A stretch of DNA of 64,000 bases from Fistulifera solaris. Lineage: Eukaryota; Bacillariophyta; Bacillariophyceae; Naviculales; Stauroneidaceae. Location of the stretch: positions 452,001-516,000 of the forward strand of contig AP026135.1 in NCBI GenBank assembly GCA_030295235.1, given 5' to 3'. The notes below the pieces were generated by a model that was given only the letters and a program-made list of their open reading frames with translations, ran no database searches and was not told the origin of the DNA. This document shows, piece after piece, positions 1 to 11,517 of this stretch. Each line of letters starts with the position of its first letter. Position 1 is the stretch's first letter. A program made the position numbers and the translations under genes.

Positions 1-1
1 C

Positions 2-3000
2 TTTGACCCGGATTTAGATTGGTTCGATTTTACGCCACAAGTTCCGTCCGAGGAAGAGGAAGGATCATGCGTAACACTTGCAACAAGTCGGCGCCGCAAT
101 TTACTTCCAGCTGCTGACACTGTTGAGGTAGAAATGTTAGAACACAACGAAGCAGTTAAGTTGCTTGTACGAGAATCAGGCGCCTTAATGAAGGTGATAA
201 AACCAGAATCAGCTGAGATCAACTCCGTCGTAGTGGAATGCGCATACCATGCTCTAGCTGTCAAGTCACTGGGGCGATGGTTGAATTTAAAACATGCGCC
301 GGGAGGAACGCCTATAAGCTCTGCTGAGGAAATTCAGCGTGATGTGGTCCAATGCATGCAAACGGTAACCCGTAGCTCTACTGAAGAGGATGCTGACATG
401 ATGTTCGAAATTTTAGACATGAGTCTATCACCAGCAATTGACGGTCACCCAACAATCATCATCAAATTTTGTTTTGCCGCATTTGTTAAGGTGTTTTGCG
501 ATCGAAGCTTTATATCAGACTTTGCATTAGCAGATTCTACTCCCATCGTCCCGTTATCCATTACCGAACAACTATTTGACGCTTTGATAGATTTGGAGGA
601 AGAATACTTGAGAAACGAAGGAAGCCTCGCAAATACTGACAAGCGCGATGCAGCCGGACTCATACCCGAAGCCCTCTCGTCACTAGGAATCTTTAAGGTC
701 ATTATCACTTTCGTAGAAGAGGGCGAGGAAGGAGAAGAACAAGAAGAGAAGTATTACCAGATCATGCACAAGATACAAGAAGAATACGGAGAATATTTGT
801 ACGAAGAAGAAAAGGCTCTTTCGGACCTTGTCAAAGATGGCGAGCGTCGATGGAACAGAGCCTTCGCGGAGACATACTTGTCTAAGCCAATAGATTGGGA
901 CACCGAAGCACCAGATGCGGGGCTTGATTACGCTCTCGAAACAATTCCTTCCCATATGTTCAGAGGTGGAATGCTCACCGAAGCTGCCCAGCTTCTCTGC
1001 AATTCAAAATTTGTACGTGGGAGACTTTTCGCGCTCGGTCGCGAGAACGGAACTAGACGCCAAATTAAAGATTGCGAGTCTTTGTTTGAGCTGATGGTAC
1101 AACAAAAAGGTTCAGGGAAGAATAAATTTGATCCAAAGGGAATGCTCAAAAAGCTTATTCAATACTTGGCGATTTGTTGTATATGGACGAGGACGATTTG
1201 ATTAAAGAAGAAGGGTCACCGGAAGCTGTTGAGGTTGGGCGGAGTCATTTCGACATTGGCTTTTCGTTGGCAGAGAAGAGGTGTTGGGAAGCTGCAGTAT
1301 CACACTGGGATAAGAGTCAAGAGCTTCTCGTGTCCGCCCTCGGATTAGTCGAACTTGTCGCTGCAGTTTTGTTCAATGTAGGCGTAGTGTACGCTGAAAT
1401 GAGTGAGTACGAGCAAGCACTAGGATCCTTAAAGCAGTGCTTGAAAATCAGAGGAGCTATTCATGGCGAAGAGCACATTTTGTATGCACAAACGATACAA
1501 AAGATTGGCGATGTGTTTCTAAGCATGAGCGATTATCACGAGGCCATGGAAAGTTATAACTGGGCGCTCGATGTGATGCACATCGAGCCTAGTCATTATC
1601 GCATAGACATTGGAGACATTCTTGAAAATATGGGCAAGATTCACTACAGTAAAGGAGAAATTGAAGAAGCCTTACAATGCTTTCAGGATGCTTTACGTTC
1701 GCAGCAAGTTGACCTGGGAGATGACCATCCAGAATTAGCAACCACTTTCCATCATATTGGAAACTGCCTCTCAGACCAGGGCAAAACAGATGAAGCGATC
1801 GCCCATTTTGAGGAAGCTATAAGGCTAAAAAGTTTAGATCCAGAGGGCGGAGGAGAGCGAGATGCTGAGATTCTTACCCTTGAAGGCATGCTCCACAACC
1901 TGCGCGGTCGGCAAGGTCATGGCCTTGAATGCTATGAAAAAGCACTTCATGTATTGGTCACAAAGGTTCCTCACCGGAAAGAGAAGGTAGCATCCCTTCT
2001 CCACCTTATCGGCTGTGTTTATCTAATGAGCGGAGAGCACAAGAAGGCAATGAAACTTTTCGAAGAAAGCCTTCATGCGCGTCGAAAAGTACTTGGTTTT
2101 GTTCATTTGGATGTCGCTAGTACTCTTTTCAACATGGCATTTTTGCATCAGTGCCGCAATCGGCTTGACAGGGCTCTTAAATGCCTTGAGGAAGCCCTAA
2201 AAATCCGTCAGCTCCGACTACCAGATAGTGAAAAGGTTGCAGTTACGCACGAGAAAATTGGAAGCTTGGCACGCTTGGTGGGAAAAAACCAAGAAAGCCG
2301 AAATTGCTTTTGGGGAGGCCTTACGGATTCGAAAGATTGTGCATGGGGAGAATCATGTACGTTTGCACGCACGTTTGCATTTCATTTGCGGATATGCACC
2401 TATACTCACGATTGTTTCATTTCATAGGAGGCTGTAGCTACAGTGTTGCAAGAGCTTGGCGACTTAATGGACGATTTGGGCGAGTACGATTCCGCAATGA
2501 AGAATTATGTTCAAGCTCTGGAAATCCGTGAAAGCCGCCTTGGACCCGACGATCTTGCAGTCGCAGAGACATATTACAGCATGGGTTACACTTTACAAAA
2601 GAATCAAGCATCTGACCGTGCTCTCCAATGTTTTGAAGAGTCTTTGAGCATTCGCAAGTTTCAGCTGGGGGATGATTCAAAGGAAGTGGGAGACACGCTT
2701 AACATGATGGGATATTTACAAGCCCAAAGAAGTGAACTAGACGATGCAATATCATTACTTTGGGAATCTCTTCGTATAAGAAAGCAACACGAAGATCACA
2801 TCAAGGTATCAGAGACACTCAAGAACATTGGCAATGTACACAGAGAGAAAGCAGAGTACGATTTAGCAGTCGAATGTTACGAAGAATGCCTTCGAATTCG
2901 ACGGGCTGAGCTGGGCGATAACCACGAGAAGCTGGCGGACGCCTTAATTGCAATGGGAAACGTTCAAAGTGATATGAACGCCACAAGCGATGCTATGGAA

Positions 3001-3573
3001 TCATACAAAGAAGGTACGTTGTGATAAATATTGCTGTTGGCGTTGCAAATGCTAACTAACTCTCTTGTCATTTTTAGCTTTGACCATTCGAATCCGGATC
3101 TTTGGCGAACAAGACGAAAGTGTGGCTGCCGTCTTGCAGTACATGGGTACCTTGGAATTTCGCGCAGCAGAGCTTGACCGCGCTTACCAGCTTTTGGACG
3201 AATTCATTCGCATTCGACAAGAGAACGGAACGGAACCCGACGGTGACTACGTAAACGTCCTTTTATGATCGGCAATATCCACAAGATGCAGGGCAACGAA
3301 GAAGAAGCTCAAAAGTGCTGGACCGAGGCGTACGGTGTCTTCCAAGAGTTGGGTTTGGCAGAAGGCAACCCTCAAATCGCGGAAGTAATGGGAACTTTAG
3401 TAAAAGAGGCCGGTAAGGGCAAGAAAAAGCGACGAACAAAGATGAAGTCTCATTCCTCTTCCAATACGGACGATGAATTGCAGAGCCAAAAGGCATCGGG
3501 TATGTTTGGTTTACTGGCAGGCAAAATCAAAGGTGGCGGAAGAAGAAACAAGGGTGGGCACCAACTATCCTAA
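2..3573 (+). CDS. STAND-like protein with C-terminal TPR array (5' partial)
   Basis: Open from the left edge, so the N-terminus lies outside the window. About 370 residues of alpha-helical sequence come first; a stretch near 930-1,050 (ETIPSHMFRGGMLTEAAQLL) resembles the helical segment that follows NB-ARC/NACHT domains in STAND NTPases, so an NTPase may lie upstream (inference). From about 1,210 to 3,400 it is a run of roughly 14 kinesin-light-chain type TPRs, 42 residues each (A..F.EALRIR...G..H...A). Introns: 2357-2427 (phase 0) and 3014-3077 (phase 1), both GT-AG. The reading frame breaks near 1,130 (AAAGGGA; a 29-nt GT-AG alternative exists but is very short), in the A6 run near 2,284, and in the T4 run near 3,263; the TPR pattern continues across the last two. 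The C-terminus is a basic KKKRR tail. Likely a protein-interaction scaffold; partner unknown. Confidence 0.8.
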
Positions 3574-3676
3574 TAGCGGCAAAAATCCGACTAAAAGCAG
3601 AAAGTCACTGTACTGATGATAGAATATGCAATACCATTAGCTGACAACGTCTCTCTATAACGTTGTTTTTTGGACA

Positions 3677-5363
3677 CTAGACAAACCTACCACCTGAAGA
3701 GGAAAGTAGTCGAGCCCAAGCACCTTTTCTTGAACTCTGCTCCCACTCCATCCGACTAAAACTCCATTTTTCAAAAGATTTCTCAATACACAACTGCTTT
3801 GCCCCCAACCATGCGTCTATTGTCGCCGTCTCGGAAGTTTCAATCTCAATTTCGTGTTGACACCCCACCAGGCACCGCAGCTCTTGTTGGAGCCGTTCTT
3901 TCAAATTGCTCAATTGCGACAAACCACCGACCAACCGAATCGATCGATACAAGGCGGCTCGATACAGTATGGGGCAATCTTCAATCGACTGGTGAATCGT
4001 TTCGGGCAAGTTGGCCCACTCGACCGGCAGTCCCGCGTCGGACGGACGAAAAAGCGTTTCGGGAATCGCAAATCGTTCGACCGATAGGTTTAAAATTTGC
4101 TGCTGGGCCTCGGCTTCCCACCGTGTCCGTTCCTCTTCTTGGCGTTGTACGAGAAGCCGTGCTTTGATCTGTTCGAGCGATTCTTCTTCTTCTTCTTCTT
4201 CTTCTTCTTCTTCTTCTTCTTCTTCTTCTTCTTCTTCTTCTTCTTCTTCTTCTTCTTCTTCGTCGTCGTCGTCTGGTGAGTCGTTGACTTCCCCGAGATT
4301 CTCGTCAAAATCTTCATCTTCCTCCTCCACGTCTTGTTCGTTGAAATCATCATCGTCCTCACTATCGTCGTCATCATTATCGTCCTCTAGTACTTTCCCC
4401 ATGGCTTTCATGGCGGCTTCTCGACGCAAATACGGCGGCAATTGGACGCGTCCCCGAAAGGTCGTTTGATAATCCGGTAACACGAACTCGCGATCGTACG
4501 GACGTCTACCGGCCGGTAGTTTTGGGCTATCTTCATGTCTTGATCCCACTGCAACGACACAAAGGCGGTTTCTTCCAACACTTGTTGCAGTAAAAACTCT
4601 TGATCCATGAGATTCCATTGTCGATAACTCGCTTGATATTTCCATATCTGCTGCAAATGTCGACCACCCACCGCCATGCGACGAATGGACGATTCCTGGA
4701 TCAACTGGTGTTGAAAGGTCGGCACGACCGTCGTTTGACTCCATCCCAGATCGACGACACAACTGGTTTGATAGGTCGAATGCGGCTGTAGCGCAGCACA
4801 TAGCGGTGCTACGACGAATCCAACATGACCAAATTGAAAGTCGTCCATCCAAATGGTGGTTATTTGGTCCAAGAGGACGCGAGGACAAAAGGGTGGGACC
4901 GTGAGTAGAATAGCACAATGTTGTGGAGCAATCTTTGCTTCGAGATTCTTTTCCAACCCAATGCTTGGGCCGTCGCTCCAGGTATCACAACTTGCAAGAC
5001 ATCCAAGACTCTTTTCCAAACTTGGATTTGATTGCCTAAATTTACAATCAGAGAGCGTTCCGTCGATCGCGTCAGGTGCAACAAGTGCGTGGGATTTTGG
5101 ACGTCTGTCACCAGATCGCCGGCCAAAATGGTCCATTGTTGCGGCAATCGGGCCGTAATGTTCGGCATTCGACGGGGTTCTGTATCGGTCGTCCATCCGA
5201 ATTTGATCGAATCACCGCCATTGTCTAAAATTAAAATGCGAGTGGGTGCCGTTGTAGGAATAGTGCTTGTTGTGCTTGTTGTGGTTGTTGTCGGTGCTGT
5301 CTTGGTTTTTGCTGCCGTCGTTGCGCGCTTTCGCTTTTTCACAGGCGGTTCGGCTTGTACCAT
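3677..5363 (-). CDS. ARP6: Actin-related protein 6 (SWR1-type chromatin remodeller subunit)
   Basis: Actin fold: an N-terminal ILILDNGGDSIKFGW phosphate-1 loop, a middle part with VVDLGWSQTTVVPTF (phosphate-2), a FVLPDYQTTFRGRV segment typical of Arp6, and a C-terminal AIPETLFRPSDAGLP...IRLVGGLSQ...WLGAK region. In other eukaryotes Arp6 helps the SWR1/SRCAP complex deposit H2A.Z. Start chosen at MVQAEPPVKKRKR, a basic possible nuclear signal, not the longer in-frame extension. An acidic insert of about 80 residues ends in an unbroken run of about 30 Glu, encoded by a GAA microsatellite. Two frame changes: between about 4,940 and 5,000 (a 44-nt GT-AG intron would also fit) and in the A4 run at 4,520-4,523. 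It ends about 100 bp from the convergent TPR gene. Confidence 0.85.
4181..4262. repeat. (TTC/GAA)n microsatellite inside ARP6
   Basis: About 27 perfect TTC triplets on the plus strand, read as GAA (Glu) in the ARP6 gene on the minus strand. It is flanked by GTC/GAC (Asp) triplets, so the whole acidic tract is repeat-derived. Copy number is likely to vary between strains. Confidence 0.97.
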
Positions 5364-5820
5364 GGTAGGGGACGTGTGAAGGAGAACGAATGAATTATCG
5401 AATGTTTTGAAAGGCGAAGAAATGCAACAAAGGTATCTTGACCTTCGGTATTTTGTGTTTATGCGGATCATCGCGACGATTTTGGCGGGGGTGCCGTAGA
5501 AAGAACCGGTACGAGGTACGAGCATAAACAGTTTTCATGAAGAAGAGGCTCTGACACTTTACTACGGAGAACGGAGTACAAGTACTGGTACCGGTACATC
5601 ATTGATAGTTGTATGGTGCATGGTGCTACCCTTGTTCGTGACTGCAAGCAAAACAATCACGCTTGACGCCACTTTCCTTGTTTTTCCGTATTACCAGGTA
5701 CCGTACCGGAGTACTCCATATGAAACGGGTGTGACTTTGTAACGATTATTTTTTCTCCACACAGAATGACATTATTTATTTTTTCTTTCCTTCTATTTGT
5801 TCGTCTCTTTGTCGCCTCCC
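5364..5820. promoter_or_regulatory. Divergent intergenic region, ARP6 / prolyl 4-hydroxylase
   Basis: 457 bp between the start codons of ARP6 (minus) and the first P4H gene (plus). Contains GTACTGGTACCGGTAC near 5,580 and TACGGAGAACGGAGTAC near 5,562, variants of two short motifs seen in many gaps of this window. No TATA box is convincing. Confidence 0.45.
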
Positions 5821-7098
5821 ATGAAAGGCTCATTCTTCGTTCTTTTCTTATTTGTTTCAAATGTCTTCTCACAAGAGTGTAACAATCTGCAACGCATGGA
5901 ATACAATGTCGGCGATGGACCCCAAGAAACGTTCGTGTACGTGGAAGCATGGGATCGCCAAAATGCTTCTTCCTTTTAGGACGTCATGTCAAATTCGTTA
6001 ATTTATTGACCGTTCCAGTCGAATTGTATTGGGAACAAGAGAAGAAAACGTCATTGGTCAAAGTGTTACGGCCCTTATCGACGGCCGGTATCACGGCCTT
6101 TGTCGATCACGTCTTTTCGTTTCGACTGCGCGAGGTGGTCTTGGAACGATTTCGTGTCCGAGCGGATGCCAGTAACGTCTTTTCAATTCCCCTCAAAGTT
6201 GTAGATCGCATGACTCATTATTATCAGTTGCCCGAGCGGAACACCACACAACAAGAAGAATCCTATCAATGGTTGACCAAAACACTCTTGTACAATGACT
6301 ATTATTACAATGCGACAGGACGATCGTTCTTGTCACGCTATGGAAGATTACCGCCCCGGCATTTTATGTGGCCAGCAGACTTCTTGGGACAAGAGCATGT
6401 GGTGCAAAATCTGACATTGACGGTCCTTTCCTGTGCTCCCCGCGTGTTCGAAATTCGCGACTTTTTGTCCTCGACCGAAGTAGAGCACCTGTGGCAATTC
6501 GCTCAACAAAAAAAACTCACGCAAAGTCAAATTGGAGACGAGAATACCGACGACTATGCTTCCAAAGGTACGCGTTCATCGTACAACAGTTGGATCGGAC
6601 GCCACGAGTCGGCCCTGGTGGAAACTATTTATCGTCGTGCGTACAATGTGTTGCAATTGCCGCACACCCCCGATGTCACGGAACCACTGCAAGTGGTACG
6701 CTACCGCTTCCGGGAAGCTTATAGAGTACACGCCGATTTCGGCTACCCCGATCCGTCCCATGCGGAACAACCGACCCGCTTTGCGACGCTCTTGTTGTAT
6801 TTGAATTCGGTAACAATGGGCGGCGAAACATCGTTTCCGCTAGGTTCCCATGGCGATTTGCGTGTGCGTCCGGAAGCGGGAAAGGCGGTGTTATTTTATT
6901 TGCAGGTAAGACTTTCTTGGACGTTGTTGGATTGTTTGTTTTTTTTCGACAAATGACTGAACCCTGTTTCGACAGACTCCCGATGGCAATATGGACGAAA
7001 AGTCCTTGCACGAAGCCTTGCCTGTCATCAAAGGGGAAAAGTGGCTCGCCAATTTGTGGTTTTGGGAACCCGTGAAAGATGTGGAGAGCTTGCAATAG
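5821..7098 (+). CDS. Prolyl 4-hydroxylase-like 2OG-Fe(II) dioxygenase, copy 1
   Basis: Secreted or ER protein: the ATG at 5821 gives a clean signal peptide (MKGSFFVLFLFVSNVFSQ). The C-terminal P4H domain shows the iron-binding HADF (HxD) in AYRVHADFGYP, and in the last exon the distal His (SLHEALPV) and the 2-oxoglutarate-binding Lys (GEKWLANLWFW). It would hydroxylate proline in secreted proteins; the substrate is unknown. One intron, 6906-6975. The N-terminal frame breaks near 5,970-5,977: the parts before and after match the second copy at 11518-13223 as one protein. The paralogue shares the whole layout (N-terminal YNxGxGxQxTxVYVE block, GRSFLxxY, PPRHFMWxADxxGQEH, SCAPRxFEI). Confidence 0.87.
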
Positions 7099-7452
7099 AG
7101 AGATTGGTAACGAATAGGAACAATTGTACTGTGCACACTAATGCAATGCCACTTACAGTAAAGTGTTCCGTAGCGAAGACACACGACGGGTTACAGATTA
7201 GACCATACAAAGTACATACAAAAACGCCAAAGACACGTCCGTGGGTCGATCCGTGAAAGATCTGTGAGGTTGCGACCAACTTCTCCCACAAACAGAACTT
7301 CGAAGATCTGACGCGAAACGTCGTGGAATTCTCTCGCCTATATCTCTCATCGTGGCGTTAGTGTTGTTGTTTGGCTCGACCCGATCGAATCCGTTCTTGA
7401 CTGTTCTTGTCATTGAACGAGGGTTTTCATCTAATTGATTGGACTTTATACA
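7099..7452. other. Gap between P4H copy 1 and HSF
   Basis: About 350-480 bp with the 3' region of P4H copy 1 and the 5' region of the heat-shock factor. No gene seen. No inverted GAA/TTC heat-shock element array was recognised. Confidence 0.4.
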
Positions 7453-7580
7453 ATGTCAGAAGACAATGACAAGACTAACGATGCCTACGTTGAGTTGGAA
7501 CAGGAGGCAACGAAATTGACGTGCGATGTGTTGTGTTCCTTGATTGCTTCATCAGGCGGAGGTAATGGGAGAACGGTTCC

Positions 7581-8484
7581 ATGGACTCTTCCGATGCTTG
7601 TAAAACGACGAAGACATCGAAACGATCGTGTCCGAAGCAACTGCAGTTGCCTTTGTTTCTGAGCAGTAAGTCTTATTTGACAAAGAGTATCCCCAAGAAA
7701 AAGACACACACACTCATTCACTCTTCTTGCGCAGAAACCTATCATATGATTGATAAATGTGACCAGGATGTCGCCTGCTGGAGTGAAAGTGGGGATAATT
7801 TCGTGGTCAAAGACGTCGATAAGTTTTCCTGTGTAAGTCTGGAGGACGCATGACTTTGTTGTTGTTGGAGAGAAAAGAATCTAAGCTCACTTTGTCTTGA
7901 TGATTCAGACGGTTCTGCCTCTGTATTTTAAACACTCCAATTTTTCGAGTTTTGCTCGTCAACTCAATTTTTATGGCTTTCGAAAGCTCCGCTCTGAAGC
8001 CATTCTAACGTCGGAACTGGACCCACGAACAGCGGATTATATTCGTTTCTATCACGAACATTTTCAGAGAGGCAAACCTCAACTCCTTTCGAATATCAAA
8101 CGAGCCACCAAGGCCGAACAACACTCCAAAGATGACCTAGAATCATTAAAACAAGAAGTTTTCAATTTGCGAGAAGAGTTACAGGGCGTCAAATCGGAGT
8201 ACAATCGCAAGATTACCGAATTGTCGTATGAATGCAATCGGCGGATCTCTTCCATGAACGCCGAATACGACAAGCTCGCGCTCTTTGTACAGCAATCCCT
8301 CGGTGCCGTAGCATCGTCGCGGCAGCAGGTACCGGATTTACTACATTCGCTCAGTCATGCCGCCGCCTTGACTCTGCAAACACAGATTCCTCCCGGAGAG
8401 AAGAAAAGACCCGCTAGCCAACACCCATCGGATGTGTCCAACAAGAAACCGCCTACAGCTGATTCGGATCAAATGTATAATTAA
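7581..8484 (+). CDS. Heat-shock factor (HSF-type DNA-binding protein)
   Basis: The HSF DNA-binding domain is complete once introns 7666-7734 and 7833-7908 are removed: PLFLSKTYHMID, then CWSESGDNFVVKDVDKF, then LYFKHSNFSSFARQLNFYGF (recognition helix), then an FQRGKPQLL segment. It is followed by a leucine-rich heptad region (residues about 130-190) for oligomerisation and a short polar tail. HSF-like factors are greatly expanded in diatoms. Start taken at MDSSDACKTTK (7581); an acidic open stretch in another frame begins with ATG at 7453 (MSEDNDKTNDAY) and could be the true N-terminus if a frame break lies near 7,560, or a uORF. Its stop is 35 bp from the convergent helicase stop. Confidence 0.88.
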
Positions 8485-8519
8485 TAAAAGTGATATAAAC
8501 TTAGCTTACTCTATGTGGG

Positions 8520-11191
8520 TCATAGTGCTCCGGCTCCCTTGCTTCTAAAGAAAGCTTGGAGTTCCTCGACGTGTTTTTGGACTGGTTTGGCATCAAAGGA
8601 AGTGGGAGATCGCTTTAGCCATCCCGGAAGACCGTTTTGAATGCGTTGGTCGGTCAAATAGCGGGTATCCAGAAGGAGAATGGAGGCAAAGTCGTTGGCG
8701 TGTCGGATAGCTCGACCGACCGTTTGGTTGACCGCACGTAAACAGAGATTTTGGTAGTAGGTCTGTCCGGTAATGACGGGTGATCCTCCACCGGTCATTT
8801 GAAAGGAATCCATCAGTGACATCTTTTCTTTCAACACGGGGTCGGTGAGATCCGGATACGGAAGTCCCACGACCACGACGCAGCGAGCCATTTCGTTGCT
8901 AAAATTGATACCTTCTGAAAGCTTACCACCAATGACAGAAAAGAGCAACGCTCCTTTGGAAGAAGCAGCATCACGAGAAAAAGCAAGTAACGTCGAGTCC
9001 ACTTGGTTTTGCAGTTTGGGTTCTCGGTGCAAATGTTTCAACTGTTCCAGCTTGTCCCAGACATGGGTCTTTCTCCATCGACTCACCAGCTGCGCCTCAT
9101 ATTGGTAGCTCGAAACAAAGACAACAACGCCATTCGGAACATTTCCAACAATCTTGATCAAAGCTTCGGCCAGTTCATCAATGATGGTCTCTTTTCCTCG
9201 TACCGTATGTCGAAAGTCCAGAGTTGCCCCAGTGGGCCCAGTGCCCCAGCATTGCAACAAGACATTCGAGTCAGGTACCACATGGTCGCACGAAAAGGCC
9301 GTGAACGACGCCGAAACAAATTGTTGAGAGACTGTCTTTGCAGAGCTCATTTCCGTATCCGCCGTATAAGCCTGTCGAAGGATGGATGGGTGATCGGGAC
9401 CTAACAACTCCGATGCTAAATGTGCAAAGGGGCGCATGGTACCACCCACGAGGGCTACGGCATGAGCCTCACGCAAAAGGTCTTGAAAGAAATACGAAGG
9501 TTTCAACAAGACATATCGCAGCGCCGGATGACGTTGCTGAGTGGATTGTCGAGAACCGGATTCGATTACGGTCGACTTGGGCCAATCGGTCACAATCTTT
9601 CCAGAATCACCAGGAAGTGTCAACTTTTCAATAAAAGCTTGCACCAATGACATGGCTGACACGTGTTTGGAGAGCTCCTGAACTTCTGTCTCTTCCTCTG
9701 ACTCACGTTTCGGAAGAAAGCCCATAAGCTTTTGCGAAAGACGAGATCGCTCCATGTAACGAAGTAGCTTGAACAGATTTATATTGGCTAGTTTCCAATC
9801 AAACAAGAGCTCCGCCACGGTCCGCATCGTAGTGTCATCGCTTGTCTTCTTGTTTTCACCCTGCAGATGTTTTTCCAACGCTTGCACAATTTTCCGGAGT
9901 TGCCCCAAGAATTGAATGTTTCGCGCCGAAAACCGGTCCGCGTAGCGTAGCACATAGTTCTGCAGTTGCATATGGGCCGTCTGCACGACAGGAAGCGACA
10001 GTCGACACGAATGCAATCCCCGTAACGCTTCCGGTAAATTGTGCGCTTCGTCAATGAGGACCAACGATTGTTGCAGGGCAAGACCCACGGCCGCGCGAAC
10101 CGACGACGACAATAACAAATTGTACGGCACCGTGACGACTTCGGCCGCCGGTAACGCCACGCGACTGGCGTAATACGCACACGTGTCTACCGTAGCCCCC
10201 ATGTGCGCGGCTTCTTCAATGTCAGTGGGATGTACTAGAGTATGCAAGGCCAGTGTCTCCACAGCATCACGGGACGACAACAGAGGACAGCCACTGGTCG
10301 ATGATCGTTTCGTTTCGGCCGTCGAACCTTTTGTAAATCCAAGCACGCTTCTGTGAGTGCCGCTTCCGGTTTGTGGTTCAGCTGGGTGTTCCCACACAGT
10401 GCTTTCCGACCCCCAAGGCCACGACACGTAACTCGGATCCCCACACCGTACGACGCAATTCATTGACGAATTGCGTCAATTGCGAATGCGTCCGTGCCGC
10501 GTAAATGATTTTCCGAATGCCCGATCCTGCTACTACTTGAGCTACCGCGGGTGTGGCGGCGAAAGAGCCATCGAGGTAGGGGCCATACAACAACGAAGCC
10601 GCTGGCGACAGTGTCATCGTCGGCTCTTTTTTTCAAAAAGGCATCGTCGTTTTCGTCTTCATCTTCCGAACGGTAATCCAATTTGACTTGCTCCGTTGTT
10701 GGCGGAGTACTCGACGTTCGAGGACGCTTCTTCGTGGATTGTTGTTGTTTCGCCCGAATCACGGCCGTCCGTAATTGCTGTTGCAAGGAGGGCCAGGGCC
10801 GCAATTGTTCGAGGTGTTGTCGTAGTTTCGTGCGCGCTGCTTGTGCCATCTGGATGACTTGTTCTTGTTCCTGCTGTCGATCCCGCGTCAATGGCGGAAC
10901 CCATTCATCCAACCAATCAATACCGGTCGTTTCATCATCCTTCGTCGCAGGATGGAGCAAAAGATCTTGTTGTTCCTGATAACGCAACCATGAGACAGCC
11001 GCACACGCTAAACTGAGTGATTTACCCGTTCCAGTGGGACTTTCTAACATGTAAAGGGGAGCCTGTTGTTGGGAAAAGTCGCGCTGTCGCAGGGACTGCA
11101 ACAAAGCATCCATGAGCGCGACTTGTTGCGGATACGCTTCGAAGGGAAAGGCTACCGATGAACCCGTCGGAAATTCGTCTGGGGCGATCAT
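8520..11191 (-). CDS. DDX11: DDX11/CHL1-family iron-sulfur DNA helicase
   Basis: XPD-like superfamily 2 helicase. Walker A LESPTGTGKSLSLAC follows a Q-motif-like FPFEAYPQQVALMDALL; motif Ia is YAARTHSQLTQFV; then four Fe-S cysteines (KALCGN, EACLDLQ, SGCPLL, TCAYYASR), the DEAH box LVLIDEAHNLPE and motif VI QTVGRAIRHANDFA. The long acidic insert between motifs I and Ia and the sequence around RTHSQ fit DDX11/CHL1 (sister chromatid cohesion, replication) better than RTEL1 or FANCJ. Three frame breaks, all in homopolymers: A7 at 10,627-10,633, G5 at 10,410-10,414 and A4 at 10,329-10,332; family motifs resume directly after each, so I read one gene of about 890 residues. Confidence 0.88.
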
Positions 11192-11517
11192 TTGGTTCGT
11201 GTTTATGGGGTCCTTTCTTCTTCTAGAGTAGAGAAAAGTCAGTTTGCATGGAGACCAGTTGTTTTCCGTGTTGTCATTACGGAGTATTTTTTTCTCGTTT
11301 CGTCTTTTTGGGATGAAATAATAAATAATGCACTTGGGCGGTATAAATTTGACTTTCCCAATGTCGTCCGGTACCCGAACGGAATTATTGAAAGAAAAGT
11401 CTAGTTGTAGCTAGTACCGGTACGACCTACAACTCTAAGGCGTTCCCTGTTCATTTGTGGATACAAGACTGAACATTTGTTTCATTTAAATTAGAAGTAT
11501 CAAGATAAACTACATTC
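11192..11517. other. Gap between helicase start and P4H copy 2
   Basis: 326 bp. Contains TTACGGAGTATT near 11,279, ACCGGTACG near 11,416 and AT-rich sequence; no gene seen. It holds the promoter of the helicase gene and the 3' end of P4H copy 2. Confidence 0.4.

Noticed and set aside
4011-4469. Poly-Ser and poly-Phe frames opposite ARP6
   Set aside because: Shadows of the GAA microsatellite; no independent gene evidence.
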